Positions 16,601 to 24,957 are shown, counted from the first letter of the stretch. The stretch: 64,000 bases of DNA from Ilumatobacteraceae bacterium (GCA_025463265.1 JAOBWH010000191.1:1-64000); one strand, 5' to 3'. Notes: generated by a model from the letters alone, not told the origin. Numbers and translations are program-made.

Positions 16601-17449
16601 GCCCGCATCACCGAGCTGCTCGCCGAGCCGTCGTCGGTCCCGGAGGCCGCCGAACCGGTCCACCTCGGGGAGCTCGCCGGGCGCATCGAGCTGCGCGACG
16701 TGCGCTTCGCCTACTCCTCCACCGGCGTCGAGGTGCTCCACGGGGTGGATTTGGCGATCGAGCCCGGCGAGACCGTCGCCATCGTCGGCGAGACGGGTGC
16801 TGGCAAGTCCACCGTCGAGAAGCTGGTGGCGCGCTACTACGACGTGAGCGGCGGCGCCGTGCTCATCGACGGTGCCGATGTCCGCTCGCTCGACCTCGGC
16901 GAGTACCGACGCCAGCTCGGCGTGGTCCCCCAGGAGGCGTTCCTGTTCGCCGGGACCATCCGCGACAACCTGGCCTACGGCCGGCCCGACGCGCCCGACG
17001 CCGTCGTGGAGGCGGCGGCGCGCTCGGTGGGCGCCCACGACGTGATCGCCGCGCTGCCCGGCGGCTACCTCCACGTGGTCGGCGAGCAGGGTCGCTCGCT
17101 GTCGGCCGGCCAGCGCCAGCTGCTGGCCCTGGCCCGGGCCCAGGTCGTCGACCCGAAGATCCTGCTGCTCGACGAGGCCACCGCCAACCTCGACCTGGCC
17201 AGCGAGGCCCGGGTGAGCGAGGCCATGGGCATGGTCACCTCCGGCCGCACCGCCCTGGTCATCGCCCACCGCCTGTCGACCGCGGTCACCGCCGACAAGA
17301 TCGTGGTCATGGACAATGGGATCGTCGCCGAGGTCGGCACCCACCGGGACCTGCTCGACGCCGGCGGGGCCTACGCCCGCCTCTGGGCCGCCTTCACCGG
17401 CGGCGACGGCTCGCCCGGCCCCGAACCGGCCGTGGCCGCCGTCGACTGA
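13643..17449 (+). CDS. Fused two-half ABC exporter with one degenerate ATP site
   Basis: A single 1268-residue polypeptide arranged TMD1-NBD1-linker-TMD2-NBD2, i.e. two half-exporters of the multidrug type fused. NBD1: Walker A GTSGSGKST near residue 373, signature LSGGQRQR near 478, Walker B ILLLDDATSAVD with Asp replacing the catalytic Glu, H-loop VAHRRST. NBD2: Walker A GETGAGKST near 1049, signature LSAGQRQ (Ala for Gly), Walker B ILLLDEATANLD, H-loop IAHRLST. NBD2's Walker motifs therefore pair with NBD1's normal signature in one active site, and the other site is degenerate, as in heterodimeric TM287/288-type exporters. A Gly/Pro-rich linker (about residues 630-650) joins the halves. 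A TACCCT box 9 nt before the ATG suggests a leaderless start. The substrate is unknown. Confidence 0.93.
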   Translation: MEDAPPPPGWLRRLGGALRPHRRNVVIALGAAGLGQLIAAITPLVERFIIDDVVIAGTSPIVPSLVVLLVFAATRFAAAFVRRYWAGRVSLDVQNDLRTQVYDHLQRLDVARHDEMSTGQLVSRAISDIGLVQGLLAFLPMVLSNILFLAVALVAMIWLSPLLTLVALVITPLMVVVSMRLRTSVFPASWDAQQQAGAVAGVVDESVSGVRVVKGFGQEEREVARLAEQAERLYASRVRALRLQARFQPLLQTLPALAQVAVLAMGGWLAIEGRISLGTFLAFSSYVAQLQAPARMLAGLVTIGQQARAGVERVFDLLDATATVTSDADAPELAVTEGRLEFRDVRFGYTRDEPVLCDLDLVVEPGETLALVGTSGSGKSTVALLVPRFYDLSGGTITVDGTDVSTVDLASLRQQIGLVFEDTFLFSDTIGANIAYGRPEATPAAVEAAARVAGAHGFIAALADGYDTEVGERGLTLSGGQRQRVALARAVLADPKILLLDDATSAVDSRVEAEIHQTLREVLAGRTTLLVAHRRSTLLLADRIAVLDAGRVVDVGTHDELTERCRLYRMLLTGPGDELVEAPDELAETVVAEQVDGITPGLWVRTGAEGAAADEALAATGKRDAAVLGVGVGGPPGPGGGAMGMLGGLPATPELLARVDALRPADDRPDQSFDAARAEDRGFRFGAFIRPWRRQLALGLGLVALDALAGLAGPLLIRSGIDNGIDADPQMMSAVWAASAAYLVVVLVNFVVMTFETFITGRTAERALWSLRVKVFAHLHRQGLDYYDREMGGRIMTRMTSDIEALTQLLQSGLVTAVVALLTCVGVGVALAFMDWRLALLGLIVMPPLVAATVWFRRRSGAAYDDARDKVAVVNADFQESLTDVRVAQAFTREDQNTRRFAGRSRAYLGARLRAQQLVAIYFPFVEFLSGVAGAIVLAGGAAMVRNGSLSSGDLIAFILYLNLFFAPIQQLSQVFDTYQQARVALARITELLAEPSSVPEAAEPVHLGELAGRIELRDVRFAYSSTGVEVLHGVDLAIEPGETVAIVGETGAGKSTVEKLVARYYDVSGGAVLIDGADVRSLDLGEYRRQLGVVPQEAFLFAGTIRDNLAYGRPDAPDAVVEAAARSVGAHDVIAALPGGYLHVVGEQGRSLSAGQRQLLALARAQVVDPKILLLDEATANLDLASEARVSEAMGMVTSGRTALVIAHRLSTAVTADKIVVMDNGIVAEVGTHRDLLDAGGAYARLWAAFTGGDGSPGPEPAVAAVD

Positions 17450-17849
17450 TCAGACCGCGAGCCGCAGCGGGGTGTGGGCGGCCTCGAAGTCCCGGTCCTT
17501 GGCCAGGACCGCGACCTCGTGGCGGACGGCGACCGCAGCGATGAGGCAGTCGACCATCGAGCGGACCGTGATGCCGTTGACCCGGCACATCCGGTGGAGG
17601 AGCGAGCGAGGCATCCGCCCAGTCTTCGGCCGCGACCGGCGGGAGGGTCGCAGAGGCGAGGAGGGCTCGCAGTTGCTGCTGGTGCCGACTCGACCGGGCT
17701 CCGGCGAGGACCTCCATGACGACCGGCTCGCTGAGCCCGGCACCATCGCCGAGCAGCCGCCGCACATGGCCCGCACCAACATCGACATCGACGAGGACGC
17801 CTGTGCTGCGGTGATGCGCCGTTACGGCTGCCGACCGTACACCTGCCAT
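17450..17849 (-). pseudogene. VapC-type PIN-domain toxin remnant, frameshifted
   Basis: The C-terminal half reads LLHRMCRVNGITVRSMVDCLIAAVAV and KDRDFEAAHTPLRLAV, typical of the second half of VapC PIN ribonucleases (conserved Asp in VDCLIA and DRDF). The N-terminal half (LVDVDVGAG, EPVVMEVLAGARS, HQQQLRALLASA) is in another frame. The break coincides with a 4-bp tandem repeat (GAGC GAGC GAG, 17600-17610). Removing one unit restores the reading ADASLLHRM. The start of the PIN fold also looks shortened, with little between the first Asp and the EVLAGAR region. No VapB antitoxin gene is visible next to it. The product is probably inactive. Confidence 0.75.
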
Positions 17850-17860
17850 ACACCAACCGG

Positions 17861-18226
17861 TCAGCTGGGCTGCCAGAGCTGGATGGCGTTTCCCTCGGGA
17901 TCGTCGAGCTGGGCGAACCAGCCGTTCGGGTACTCGGTCTCGTCGACGGTCACCCCGACGCCGGCCGCTCGGAGCTGGGCGACCATGGCAGCGAGGTCGG
18001 CCACCCGGAAGTTGATGCCCCAGCCCGACGGGCCCACCGGCGCGCCGTCGCCGGCGTCGGCCGGGAACGGCGCGAACACCGTCTCGCCTGCGGACTGGGT
18101 CCACACCTCGGCGTCGTAGGTCGTTGGGACCTCGTCGATCCCGAGGTGCTCGGCGTACCAGCGACCCAGGGCCGCCGGATCTCGCGCCGTGAAGAAGAAC
18201 CCACCGATGCCGTCGACCCGTTCCAT
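17861..18226 (-). CDS. VOC (glyoxalase/bleomycin-resistance fold) protein
   Basis: A 121-residue single-domain VOC protein: GIGGFFFTARDPAALGRWY at the N-terminus, WGINFRVADLAAMVAQL in the middle and WFAQLDDPEGNAIQLWQP at the end. The last is the classic metal-ligand Glu strand of the fold. Members bind or modify small molecules with a divalent metal; the substrate here cannot be told. The ATG at 18226 follows GGAG. The stop lies 11 nt before the broken vapC. Confidence 0.85.
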   Translation of the reverse strand: MERVDGIGGFFFTARDPAALGRWYAEHLGIDEVPTTYDAEVWTQSAGETVFAPFPADAGDGAPVGPSGWGINFRVADLAAMVAQLRAAGVGVTVDETEYPNGWFAQLDDPEGNAIQLWQPS

Positions 18227-18280
18227 CGCCCGAGTCTCCCCCACCGGGCGCCACGGCGGTGGCGGCGGATGCCGTCCGTG

Positions 18281-18300
18281 GTGCGGTGCGGTGCGGTGCG
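18281..18300. repeat. GTGCG tandem repeat (4 copies)
   Basis: Four perfect copies of the 5-bp unit GTGCG lie in the 91-nt gap between the VOC gene and the end of thrC. It is a short simple repeat that may vary in copy number by slippage. No function is evident. Confidence 0.7.
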
Positions 18301-18317
18301 GCGCCGGACGGGCGCTA

Positions 18318-19697
18318 TCAGAAGCCGGTGAGGGCCTTGACGTGCGCCTGGAGCGCACCGAGGTCGGCGGGCATGGTCTCGTAGGACTCCTGGCGGTCGA
18401 ACAGGTCGGCCAGATGCACGGGAAGCTCGGGGCGGATGCCGATGGCGGCTTCCACGGCGTCGGGGAACTTCGCCGGGTGGGCCGTCGCCAGGCAGATCAT
18501 GGGCACGTCGGGGTCGCGGCGGGCGGCTCGGGCGGCGGCGACGCCGACCGCAGTGTGGGGGTCGAGGATCTGGCCGGTGGCCTCGTACGTGCGGCGGATC
18601 TCGGCCTTCGTGGCGTCGTCGTCGAACGAGGCTCCGTCGAACACCTCGGTGACCGACGCCAGGCGGGTGTCCCCGGTCTCGACCCGGCCCTCGTCTCGGA
18701 ACTCGGCCATCCGGTCGGCGAGGAGCAGGGCGTTGCGCTCGTAGAGCTCGAACAGCAGCCGCTCCGCGTTGGACGACACCTGGATGTCCATGCTCGGGCT
18801 GATGGTCGGGTGGACGCCCGTCTTCTCCATGACCCCCGACGCCAGCCAGCGGGTGAGGATGTCGTTGCTGTTGGAGCCGACCACCAGCTGGGTGATGGGC
18901 GTGCCGGTGCGTCGGGCGACCCATCCGGCGAAGACGTTGCCGAAGTTCCCGGTGGGCACCGAGAACGACACCGGCTGGCCCGCACCCACGGTCTTGGCTG
19001 CGGTGACGTAGTAGACGACCTGCGCCATCACCCTCGCCCAGTTGATGGAGTTCATGGCGGAGAGGCCCACCGCACCGCGGAACGCCGCGTCGGCGAACAT
19101 CGCCTTGACCAGGTCCTGGCAGTCGTCGAACGTGCCCTCGACCGCCACGTTGTGGACGTTGGGCTCCTGCACCGTGGTCATCTGCTTGCGCTGCACGTCG
19201 CTGACGCGACCGGCAGGGTGCAGCACCACGATGTCGAGGTTGTCCCGGCCCCGGCACGCCTCGATGGCCGCGGATCCGGTGTCGCCGGAGGTGGCGACGA
19301 CGATGGTGGCCCGCTCGCCGCGCCGGGTCAGCTCGTGGTCGAAGAGGCGCCCGACCAGCTGCAGGGCGACGTCCTTGAAGGCGATGGTGGGCCCCCAGAA
19401 CAGCTCGAGCAGGGAGAGGCCGTCGTCGATGGGTCGGACCGGGCACACGTCGGGGTGGTCGAAGGTGGCGTAGGCCTCGGTGACCATCGCCCGGAAGGTG
19501 GCGTCGTCGATGGACGGCGTCACGTAGGGGCCCATGATGGCGACGGCCGCATCGACGTAGGAGGTGTCCCGGCCGACCGGAGGTTGGGCCGGCCACTCGT
19601 CGGGGACGTAGAGGCCGCCGTCGTTGGCGAGCCCGGCGAGCAGCACGTCGCCGAACTCGAGGACGGGCGCCTGGCCCCGGGTGGAGACGTACTTCAC
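18318..19697 (-). CDS. thrC: Threonine synthase
   Basis: A 459-residue PLP enzyme (fold type II, long ThrC subclass) that turns O-phosphohomoserine into threonine. It starts with the family N-terminus MKYVSTRGQAPVLEFGDVLL. The PLP Lys is in PTIAFKDVALQLVG. The motifs VVATSGDTGSAAIEA and SVPTGNFGNVFAGW (phosphate-binding) follow. The GTG start at 19697 is 4 nt after the hom stop, so the two genes are co-transcribed. The usual next gene, thrB, is missing; thrH further on is the likely replacement. Confidence 0.96.
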   Translation of the reverse strand: MKYVSTRGQAPVLEFGDVLLAGLANDGGLYVPDEWPAQPPVGRDTSYVDAAVAIMGPYVTPSIDDATFRAMVTEAYATFDHPDVCPVRPIDDGLSLLELFWGPTIAFKDVALQLVGRLFDHELTRRGERATIVVATSGDTGSAAIEACRGRDNLDIVVLHPAGRVSDVQRKQMTTVQEPNVHNVAVEGTFDDCQDLVKAMFADAAFRGAVGLSAMNSINWARVMAQVVYYVTAAKTVGAGQPVSFSVPTGNFGNVFAGWVARRTGTPITQLVVGSNSNDILTRWLASGVMEKTGVHPTISPSMDIQVSSNAERLLFELYERNALLLADRMAEFRDEGRVETGDTRLASVTEVFDGASFDDDATKAEIRRTYEATGQILDPHTAVGVAAARAARRDPDVPMICLATAHPAKFPDAVEAAIGIRPELPVHLADLFDRQESYETMPADLGALQAHVKALTGF

Positions 19698-19701
19698 GGC
19701 G

Positions 19702-21027
19702 TCAGGCCTCCTGGTCGTCGCCGATGACCCGCAGCACGGAGGTGATGCGGTGGATCACGTCGAGATCGCGCAGGTCCTCCAGGGTGGCCTGCACGTCGGC
19801 CTCGCGAGCCTGGTGGGTGATGAAGATCAGGCGGGCGTCGGCGCCGACGCCCTCCTGCTCGAGCGAGCGGATCGACACCGCGTGGCGCTCGAACGCCTCG
19901 GCCACGGCGCGCAGCACGCCGGGCTTGTCGACCACGTCGAGGTTCACGTAGTAGCTGGCGTGCAGCTCGTCGATGGGACGGATGGGTCGGCGGGTGAGCG
20001 CCAGGAGGTCCGCGTGGGTCCCCTTGCGGAGGTTCACGGCGGCATCGATCAGGTCGCCCAGGACGGCGGACCCGGTGGGGTCGCCGCCGGCGCCGCGGCC
20101 GTAGAACATGAGGTCGCCGACGGCGGCACCCTCGACGAACACGGCGTTGAACGAGTCCCGCACGCCCGCCAGCGGGTGGGCCAGCGGCACCATGGCCGGG
20201 TGCACGCGCACCGCGACCTCGTCGGGTCCGCCGTCGACCTTGACCAGCTCGGCCACGGCCAGGAGCTTGATGACGTACCCGAGGCGGCCGGCGAACTCGA
20301 TGTCGGTGGCCGAGATGTTCGAGATGCCCTCGTGGTACACGTCGCCGGCGACGACCTTGGCGCCGAAGGCCAGCGAGGCGAGGATGGCCGCCTTGGCACC
20401 TGCGTCGAACCCCTCGACGTCGGCGGTGGGGTCCCGCTCGGCGTAGCCGAGCTCCTGGGCCTCGGCCAGCGCCTCGCCGTACCCGGTGCCCTCCTCGGAC
20501 ATCCGGGTGAGGATGAAGTTGGTGGTGCCGTTGACGATGCCGGTGATGCGGCGGACGTCCTCGCCGGCCAGGGACTCCCGCAGCGGACGCAGGATGGGGA
20601 TGCCGCCGGCGACGGCGGCCTCGAACAACAGGTCGACGCCGGCGGCGGACGCCGCGGCGTAGAGCTCGGCGCCGTGGTTGGCGAGCAGCTCCTTGTTGGC
20701 GGTGACGACGGGCTTGCCTGCGGCCATGGCGGCGAGGATCAGCTCCCGGGCCGGTTCGATGCCGCCAATGACCTCGACCACCACATCGATGGACGGATCG
20801 GTCACCACCTCGGCGGCGTCGCGGGTGAGGACCGAGTCATCGAGGTCGACCGGGCGCTTGCGGGTGAGGCTGCGGACGGCGACCTTGGCGACCTCGAGCC
20901 GGGTGCCGGTCCGGGCGGCGATCTCATCGCCACGGGCTTCCACCAGCTGCACGAGGGCGGCGCCCACGTTCCCGCAGCCGAGGATGCCGACGCGCACCAC
21001 GGACTTGTCAGAGGTCGTCTCGGTCAC
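19702..21027 (-). CDS. hom: Homoserine dehydrogenase with C-terminal ACT domain
   Basis: A 441-residue enzyme reducing aspartate semialdehyde to homoserine. The N-terminal NAD(P)-binding Rossmann motif is VGILGCGNVGAALVQLV. The catalytic region holds VTANKELLANHG, FEAAVAGGIPIL, GIVNGTTNFILTRM and the Asp/Lys pair in PTADVEGFDAGAKAAILA. The last 80 residues form an ACT domain (YYVNLDVVDKPGVLRAVAE), implying feedback control by threonine. The GTG start at 21027 lies 6 nt from a TAGCCT -10 box (21034-21039), so the hom-thrC mRNA appears leaderless. Confidence 0.96.
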   Translation of the reverse strand: MTETTSDKSVVRVGILGCGNVGAALVQLVEARGDEIAARTGTRLEVAKVAVRSLTRKRPVDLDDSVLTRDAAEVVTDPSIDVVVEVIGGIEPARELILAAMAAGKPVVTANKELLANHGAELYAAASAAGVDLLFEAAVAGGIPILRPLRESLAGEDVRRITGIVNGTTNFILTRMSEEGTGYGEALAEAQELGYAERDPTADVEGFDAGAKAAILASLAFGAKVVAGDVYHEGISNISATDIEFAGRLGYVIKLLAVAELVKVDGGPDEVAVRVHPAMVPLAHPLAGVRDSFNAVFVEGAAVGDLMFYGRGAGGDPTGSAVLGDLIDAAVNLRKGTHADLLALTRRPIRPIDELHASYYVNLDVVDKPGVLRAVAEAFERHAVSIRSLEQEGVGADARLIFITHQAREADVQATLEDLRDLDVIHRITSVLRVIGDDQEA

Positions 21028-21131
21028 GGACGGAGGCTACCGGTCGACCCACCGGCGCCCCGAACGAGTAGCGGGCGGCGGACGCCCTGGTCCGCTGCCC
21101 GGCACCGACCGCCATGGCTAGCGTCGGCGCC

Positions 21132-21848
21132 ATGTCGAACGTGACCTACGAACTGGGCGACGGGATCGCCACCATCACCATCGACGACGGGAAGGCCAAC
21201 GCGCTGACCGAGCCGCTCATCGGCGAGATCAGCGCCGCCCTCGATCAGGCCGAAGCCGACGCCGCCGTCGTGGTGCTCACCGGGCGCCCGGGTCGGTTCT
21301 CGGGCGGGTTCGACCTGCCGACCCTCACGGCGTTCACGCCGGCATCGGCCGACCTGCTCAAGGCCGGCTTCGAGCTGGCGCACCGGCTGCTGTCGTTCCC
21401 CCGCCCGGTGGTGATCGCCTCCACCGGCCACGCCATCGCCATGGGCTCGTTCCTGCTCCTCAGCGGCGACCACCGCATCGGCATCGCCGGCAGCGGACAC
21501 AAGATCGGCGCCACCGAGGTGGCCATCGGCATGGCGATGCCGTGGGCGGCGGTCGAGGTGCTGCGCCAGCGCCTCACCCGGGCCCACTTCGAACGGGCGA
21601 CCCTGCTCGCCGAGGTGTTCACGCCCGAAGGCGCGGTGGAGGCGGGGTTCCTCGACGAGACCGTGGCGGAGGATCAGCTCCCCGTCCGAGCCCGGGAGGT
21701 GGCCACCCGCCTGGCCTCGCTCGACGCCAAGGCCCACCACGTCACCAAGCAGCGGGCGCGGGCGGCGATGCTGGAGACCCTGGCCGCCGCCATCGCGAGA
21801 GACGACGACGAGTTCCGCGCCGCCATCGCCCAGCTCGGCAACGCCTGA
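21132..21848 (+). CDS. Enoyl-CoA hydratase/isomerase family protein
   Basis: A 238-residue crotonase-fold protein. Oxyanion-hole regions are visible as RFSGGFDLPTL and ASTGHAIAMGSFLLLSGDHRIG. It keeps the CoA-binding scaffold but lacks the usual pair of catalytic Glu residues at the GAxxGGGxxL-type segment (here HAIAMGSFLLL), so the exact reaction is unclear. It is inserted between hom and lysA on the opposite strand, not part of the amino-acid operon. The ATG at 21132 is 7 nt after TAGCGT (21119-21124), a leaderless layout. Confidence 0.82.
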   Translation: MSNVTYELGDGIATITIDDGKANALTEPLIGEISAALDQAEADAAVVVLTGRPGRFSGGFDLPTLTAFTPASADLLKAGFELAHRLLSFPRPVVIASTGHAIAMGSFLLLSGDHRIGIAGSGHKIGATEVAIGMAMPWAAVEVLRQRLTRAHFERATLLAEVFTPEGAVEAGFLDETVAEDQLPVRAREVATRLASLDAKAHHVTKQRARAAMLETLAAAIARDDDEFRAAIAQLGNA

Positions 21849-21884
21849 CCGGGCGAACCTCCGCTCGCACCTGCACTCGTCGGC

Positions 21885-23156
21885 TCAGCCGACGTCGGTG
21901 GCCAAGAGGTCGGCCTCGGTCTCCCGGCGGATCACCAGCCGGGCTTGGCCGTCGGCCGCGAACACCACCGCGGGGCGGGGCAGCAGGTTGTAGTTCGATC
22001 CCATGGAGCGGCCGTAGGCACCGGTGACCGGCGTGGCGATGAGGTCGCCGACCGCCGTGCCGGGCGGCACCTTGGCCTCCGGCACGATGACATCGCCGGA
22101 CTCGCAGTGCTTGCCCACCAGACGGACGACCTCGGTGCGATCGGCCGTGACCCGGGCCGGCGCGAACGTCTCGTAGCCCGAGCCGTAGAGCGCCGGGCGG
22201 GGATTGTCGATGAAGCCTCCGTCGACCGCCACGAACGTGCGGATGCCCGGCACGTCCTTCACGGTGCCGACCCGGTACACGGTGATGCCCGCAGCGGCCG
22301 CGATGGCGCGGCCGGGCTCGGCCGAGACCCGGGCGGTGATGCCGGCCTCGGCGCAAGCTGCCCGGACCACCTCGCCCCACTCGGTGATGCTGGGCGCCTC
22401 CTCGCCCTCGATGTAGGCGACCCCGATGCCGCCGCCGATCGACAGCTCGGGGAGGCCGGTCTCGTTGACGAACGGCGCGAGGGCCTGCACGGCCTGCTCG
22501 AAGAACCCGGCGACGAAGACCTGCGAGCCGATGTGGGCGTGGATGCCCACCAGCTCGACCGCGTCGCTGGCCCGGGCCCGGTCCACGGCACGGGCTGCGT
22601 CGCCGACCTTGAGCCCGAACCCGAACTTGGAGTCGTCCTGGCCGGTCATCACGAACTCGTGGGTGTGGGCCTCCACGCCCGGCGTGATGCGCAGGAGGAC
22701 CTTCGGCACCATGCCGTCGGCGCCGAACAGGCCCTCGAGCCGGTCGAGCTCGTCGAAGCTGTCGACGACGACCCGCCCGACCCCCGCCTCCCGGGCAGCG
22801 ATCAGCTCGCCATCGGACTTGTTGTTGCCGTGGAGGACGAGGCGCTCGGCCGGAACGCCGGCCGACAGGGCGACGGCCAGCTCACCGCCGCTGGCCACGT
22901 CGAGGTGCATGCCCTCCTCGTGGGCGAGGCGGGCCATCGCCCGGCAGAGAAACGCCTTGGTGGCGTACGCCACGCCCTCGCCGAACGCGCCCACCGCCTC
23001 ACGGCAGCGGGCCCGCAGCTGGGCCTCGTCGTAGATGAACAACGGCGTCCCGAACTCCTCGGCGAGCTCGGCCACGTCGCAGCCCCCCACGAGCAGCTGA
23101 CCGTCGGCGCCGACCTCGGCCGAATCAGGCAGCAGCCCCCACGGCAGCGCCGTCAC
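21885..23156 (-). CDS. lysA: Diaminopimelate decarboxylase
   Basis: A 423-residue PLP enzyme of fold type III that makes lysine from meso-diaminopimelate. Seen: AYATKAFLCRAMARL (PLP Lys), VHGNNKSDGEL, IHAHIGSQV, ELSIGGGIGVAY, SAEPGRAIAA and the CESGD active-site cysteine of the partner subunit (GKHCESGDV). The GTG at 23156 was taken as start because it gives the normal N-terminus (MTALPWGLLP). A second GTG at 23180 is possible. Upstream lies a strong palindromic region separating it from argS, so expression may be partly independent of argS. Confidence 0.95.
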   Translation of the reverse strand: MTALPWGLLPDSAEVGADGQLLVGGCDVAELAEEFGTPLFIYDEAQLRARCREAVGAFGEGVAYATKAFLCRAMARLAHEEGMHLDVASGGELAVALSAGVPAERLVLHGNNKSDGELIAAREAGVGRVVVDSFDELDRLEGLFGADGMVPKVLLRITPGVEAHTHEFVMTGQDDSKFGFGLKVGDAARAVDRARASDAVELVGIHAHIGSQVFVAGFFEQAVQALAPFVNETGLPELSIGGGIGVAYIEGEEAPSITEWGEVVRAACAEAGITARVSAEPGRAIAAAAGITVYRVGTVKDVPGIRTFVAVDGGFIDNPRPALYGSGYETFAPARVTADRTEVVRLVGKHCESGDVIVPEAKVPPGTAVGDLIATPVTGAYGRSMGSNYNLLPRPAVVFAADGQARLVIRRETEADLLATDVG

Positions 23157-23183
23157 CCCGCACCCCCCACCGACACCCACCCT

Positions 23184-23232
23184 CCAACTTGGTGGATCGT
23201 GGCCGCTTCGCGGCGCCGATCCACCAAGTTGG
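23184..23232. repeat. Large inverted repeat between argS and lysA
   Basis: The arms CCAACTTGGTGGATCG (23184-23199) and CGATCCACCAAGTTGG (23217-23232) are perfect 16-bp complements. The 17-nt loop contains an inner hairpin GCCGC-TTC-GCGGC (23202-23214). The core TCCAAGTTGGA-like palindrome occurs again near 23282-23293. A stem this long can stop or attenuate argS read-through into lysA, or bind a dimeric protein. No T-run is present. Confidence 0.8.
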
Positions 23233-23307
23233 AAGAGGGGGGCGGAACGTGGAGGAAAAGTGACGCCATGCGACCGGGATCTTCCAAGTTGGAGGGGGGC
23301 GCCGGGG

Positions 23308-24918
23308 TCACATCGACTCCGGGGCGCTGACGCCGAGCAGGTCGAGGCCGATGGCGAAGCCGATGCGGGACGACTCCACCAGCCACAGCCGGGCCTGGGT
23401 CAGCTCGGGGCTGACACCGTCGCCCATCACGTAGCAGTCGTGGTAGAAGCCGTGGAACCGGTCGGCCAGCTCGCGGACCCACGTGGCCACCTTGTGGGGG
23501 GCCCGGTCGGTGGTGGCGATGCGGACGATGTCGGGCAGCTCGGAGAGCGTGCGCAGCACCTCGAGCTCGCGCTCGTGGGTGAGCAGACCGAGGTCCACCT
23601 GCGCGATGGGCAGCCGCTCGACGCCCCGCTCGGCCGCCACCCGGTTGATGGAGGCGATCCGGGTGTGGGCGTACTGCACGTAGAAGACCGGCGACTCCTT
23701 CGACTCCGAGCGCACCTTGTCCAGGTCGATGGTGACGGCCTGGTCGATGGAGGTCAGCAGCGACAGCAGCCGGGTGGCGTCGGCACCGATGTCGGCCACC
23801 ACGTCGTCGAGGTCGATCACGTTGCCCGCCCGCTTGGACATGCGGCCGCTGGTCAGCGAGATCATCTGGCCGAGCCGGACCTCGATGCGGTCGCCGTCGA
23901 TGCCCAGCGCCTTGATGCCGGCCACGAGCGAGGCCACCTGACCGTGGTGGTCCGCGCCCCACACGTTGATGACGCGGTCGAAGCCGCGGGTCACGAACTT
24001 GTTGCGGTGGTAGGCGAGGTCGCCGGCCAGGTACGTGTAGTCGCCGTTGGTCTTGCGCAGCACGCGGCGCTCCCGCGGATCGCCGAACTCCTTGGACTCG
24101 AACCACAGGGCCCCGTCCTCGTCGGTGATGACGCCCTTCGCCTGGAGCTCGGCCACCGTCTCGGCCACCGCCGAGGACTCCTCGATGGACGCCTGGCTGT
24201 ACCACTCGTCGTAGTGGATGTGGATCGACTCCATGGTGGAGCGGATGCCGCCGAGGATGCGCTCGGCCGCCCACTGCCCCGCCTCGGTGACGTCGTCGGT
24301 GCCGTCGTAGGTCGTGGCCAGCTCGGCCACGTACTCGCCCGGGTAGCCGTCCTCGGGCACCGGCTCGCCCTTGCGGTGGGCGATGAGGCTGGCACCGAGC
24401 CGGCGGATCTGCCCACCGGTGTCGTTCACGTAGTACTCCCGGCTGACCTGGTGGCCGGTGCGGGCCAGCAGCCGGGCGAGGGCGTCGCCGTACGACGCGA
24501 ACCAGCCGTTGCCCACGTGGATGGGGCCGGTGGGGTTGGCCGAGACGAACTCGACCATCACCTTCTCGCCGTCCGCCAGCTGGGGGGCGGCGTAGGCCGC
24601 CGTGCCCTGGTCGACCACATCGGCCAGCACGTCGTGGAGCCACGTCGGCGCCAGACGGAAGTTCACGAAGCCGGGACCGGCGATCTCCACCGATTCGACG
24701 TGCGCGGGCGGGTTGGCGTCCAGGTGCTCCACCAGCTGTGCGGCCAGCTCCCGAGGGTTGCGCCCGGCCTTCTTGGCCGACGCCAGCGCCACGTTCGACG
24801 ACCAGTCGCCGTGCTCCCGGTTGGCCGGTCGCTCCAGCGAGACCTGCTCCGGAAGCGGTTCGACGGCGAGCGCCACCAGGGCGTTGCGCACGGCTGCGGC
24901 GAGGTCGTCGCGGATCAC
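23308..24918 (-). CDS. argS: Arginyl-tRNA synthetase
   Basis: A 536-residue class I synthetase charging tRNA-Arg. The N-terminal additional domain is followed by SANPTGPIHVGNGWFASYGD (HIGH-type motif HVGN). SLTSGRMSKRAGNVIDLDD is the KMSKS-type loop. The DALR anticodon-binding domain is at the end (FYVQYAHTRIASI to FHGFYHDCYVMGDG). The start is GTG at 24918 with AAGGA upstream. A tRNA-Arg(CCG) gene is transcribed divergently 146 nt away, a neat substrate-enzyme pairing. Confidence 0.97.
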   Translation of the reverse strand: MIRDDLAAAVRNALVALAVEPLPEQVSLERPANREHGDWSSNVALASAKKAGRNPRELAAQLVEHLDANPPAHVESVEIAGPGFVNFRLAPTWLHDVLADVVDQGTAAYAAPQLADGEKVMVEFVSANPTGPIHVGNGWFASYGDALARLLARTGHQVSREYYVNDTGGQIRRLGASLIAHRKGEPVPEDGYPGEYVAELATTYDGTDDVTEAGQWAAERILGGIRSTMESIHIHYDEWYSQASIEESSAVAETVAELQAKGVITDEDGALWFESKEFGDPRERRVLRKTNGDYTYLAGDLAYHRNKFVTRGFDRVINVWGADHHGQVASLVAGIKALGIDGDRIEVRLGQMISLTSGRMSKRAGNVIDLDDVVADIGADATRLLSLLTSIDQAVTIDLDKVRSESKESPVFYVQYAHTRIASINRVAAERGVERLPIAQVDLGLLTHERELEVLRTLSELPDIVRIATTDRAPHKVATWVRELADRFHGFYHDCYVMGDGVSPELTQARLWLVESSRIGFAIGLDLLGVSAPESM

Positions 24919-24957
24919 GGCAGTGGGTCCTTCCAGGACGTTCGGATCGGGAGTCGC

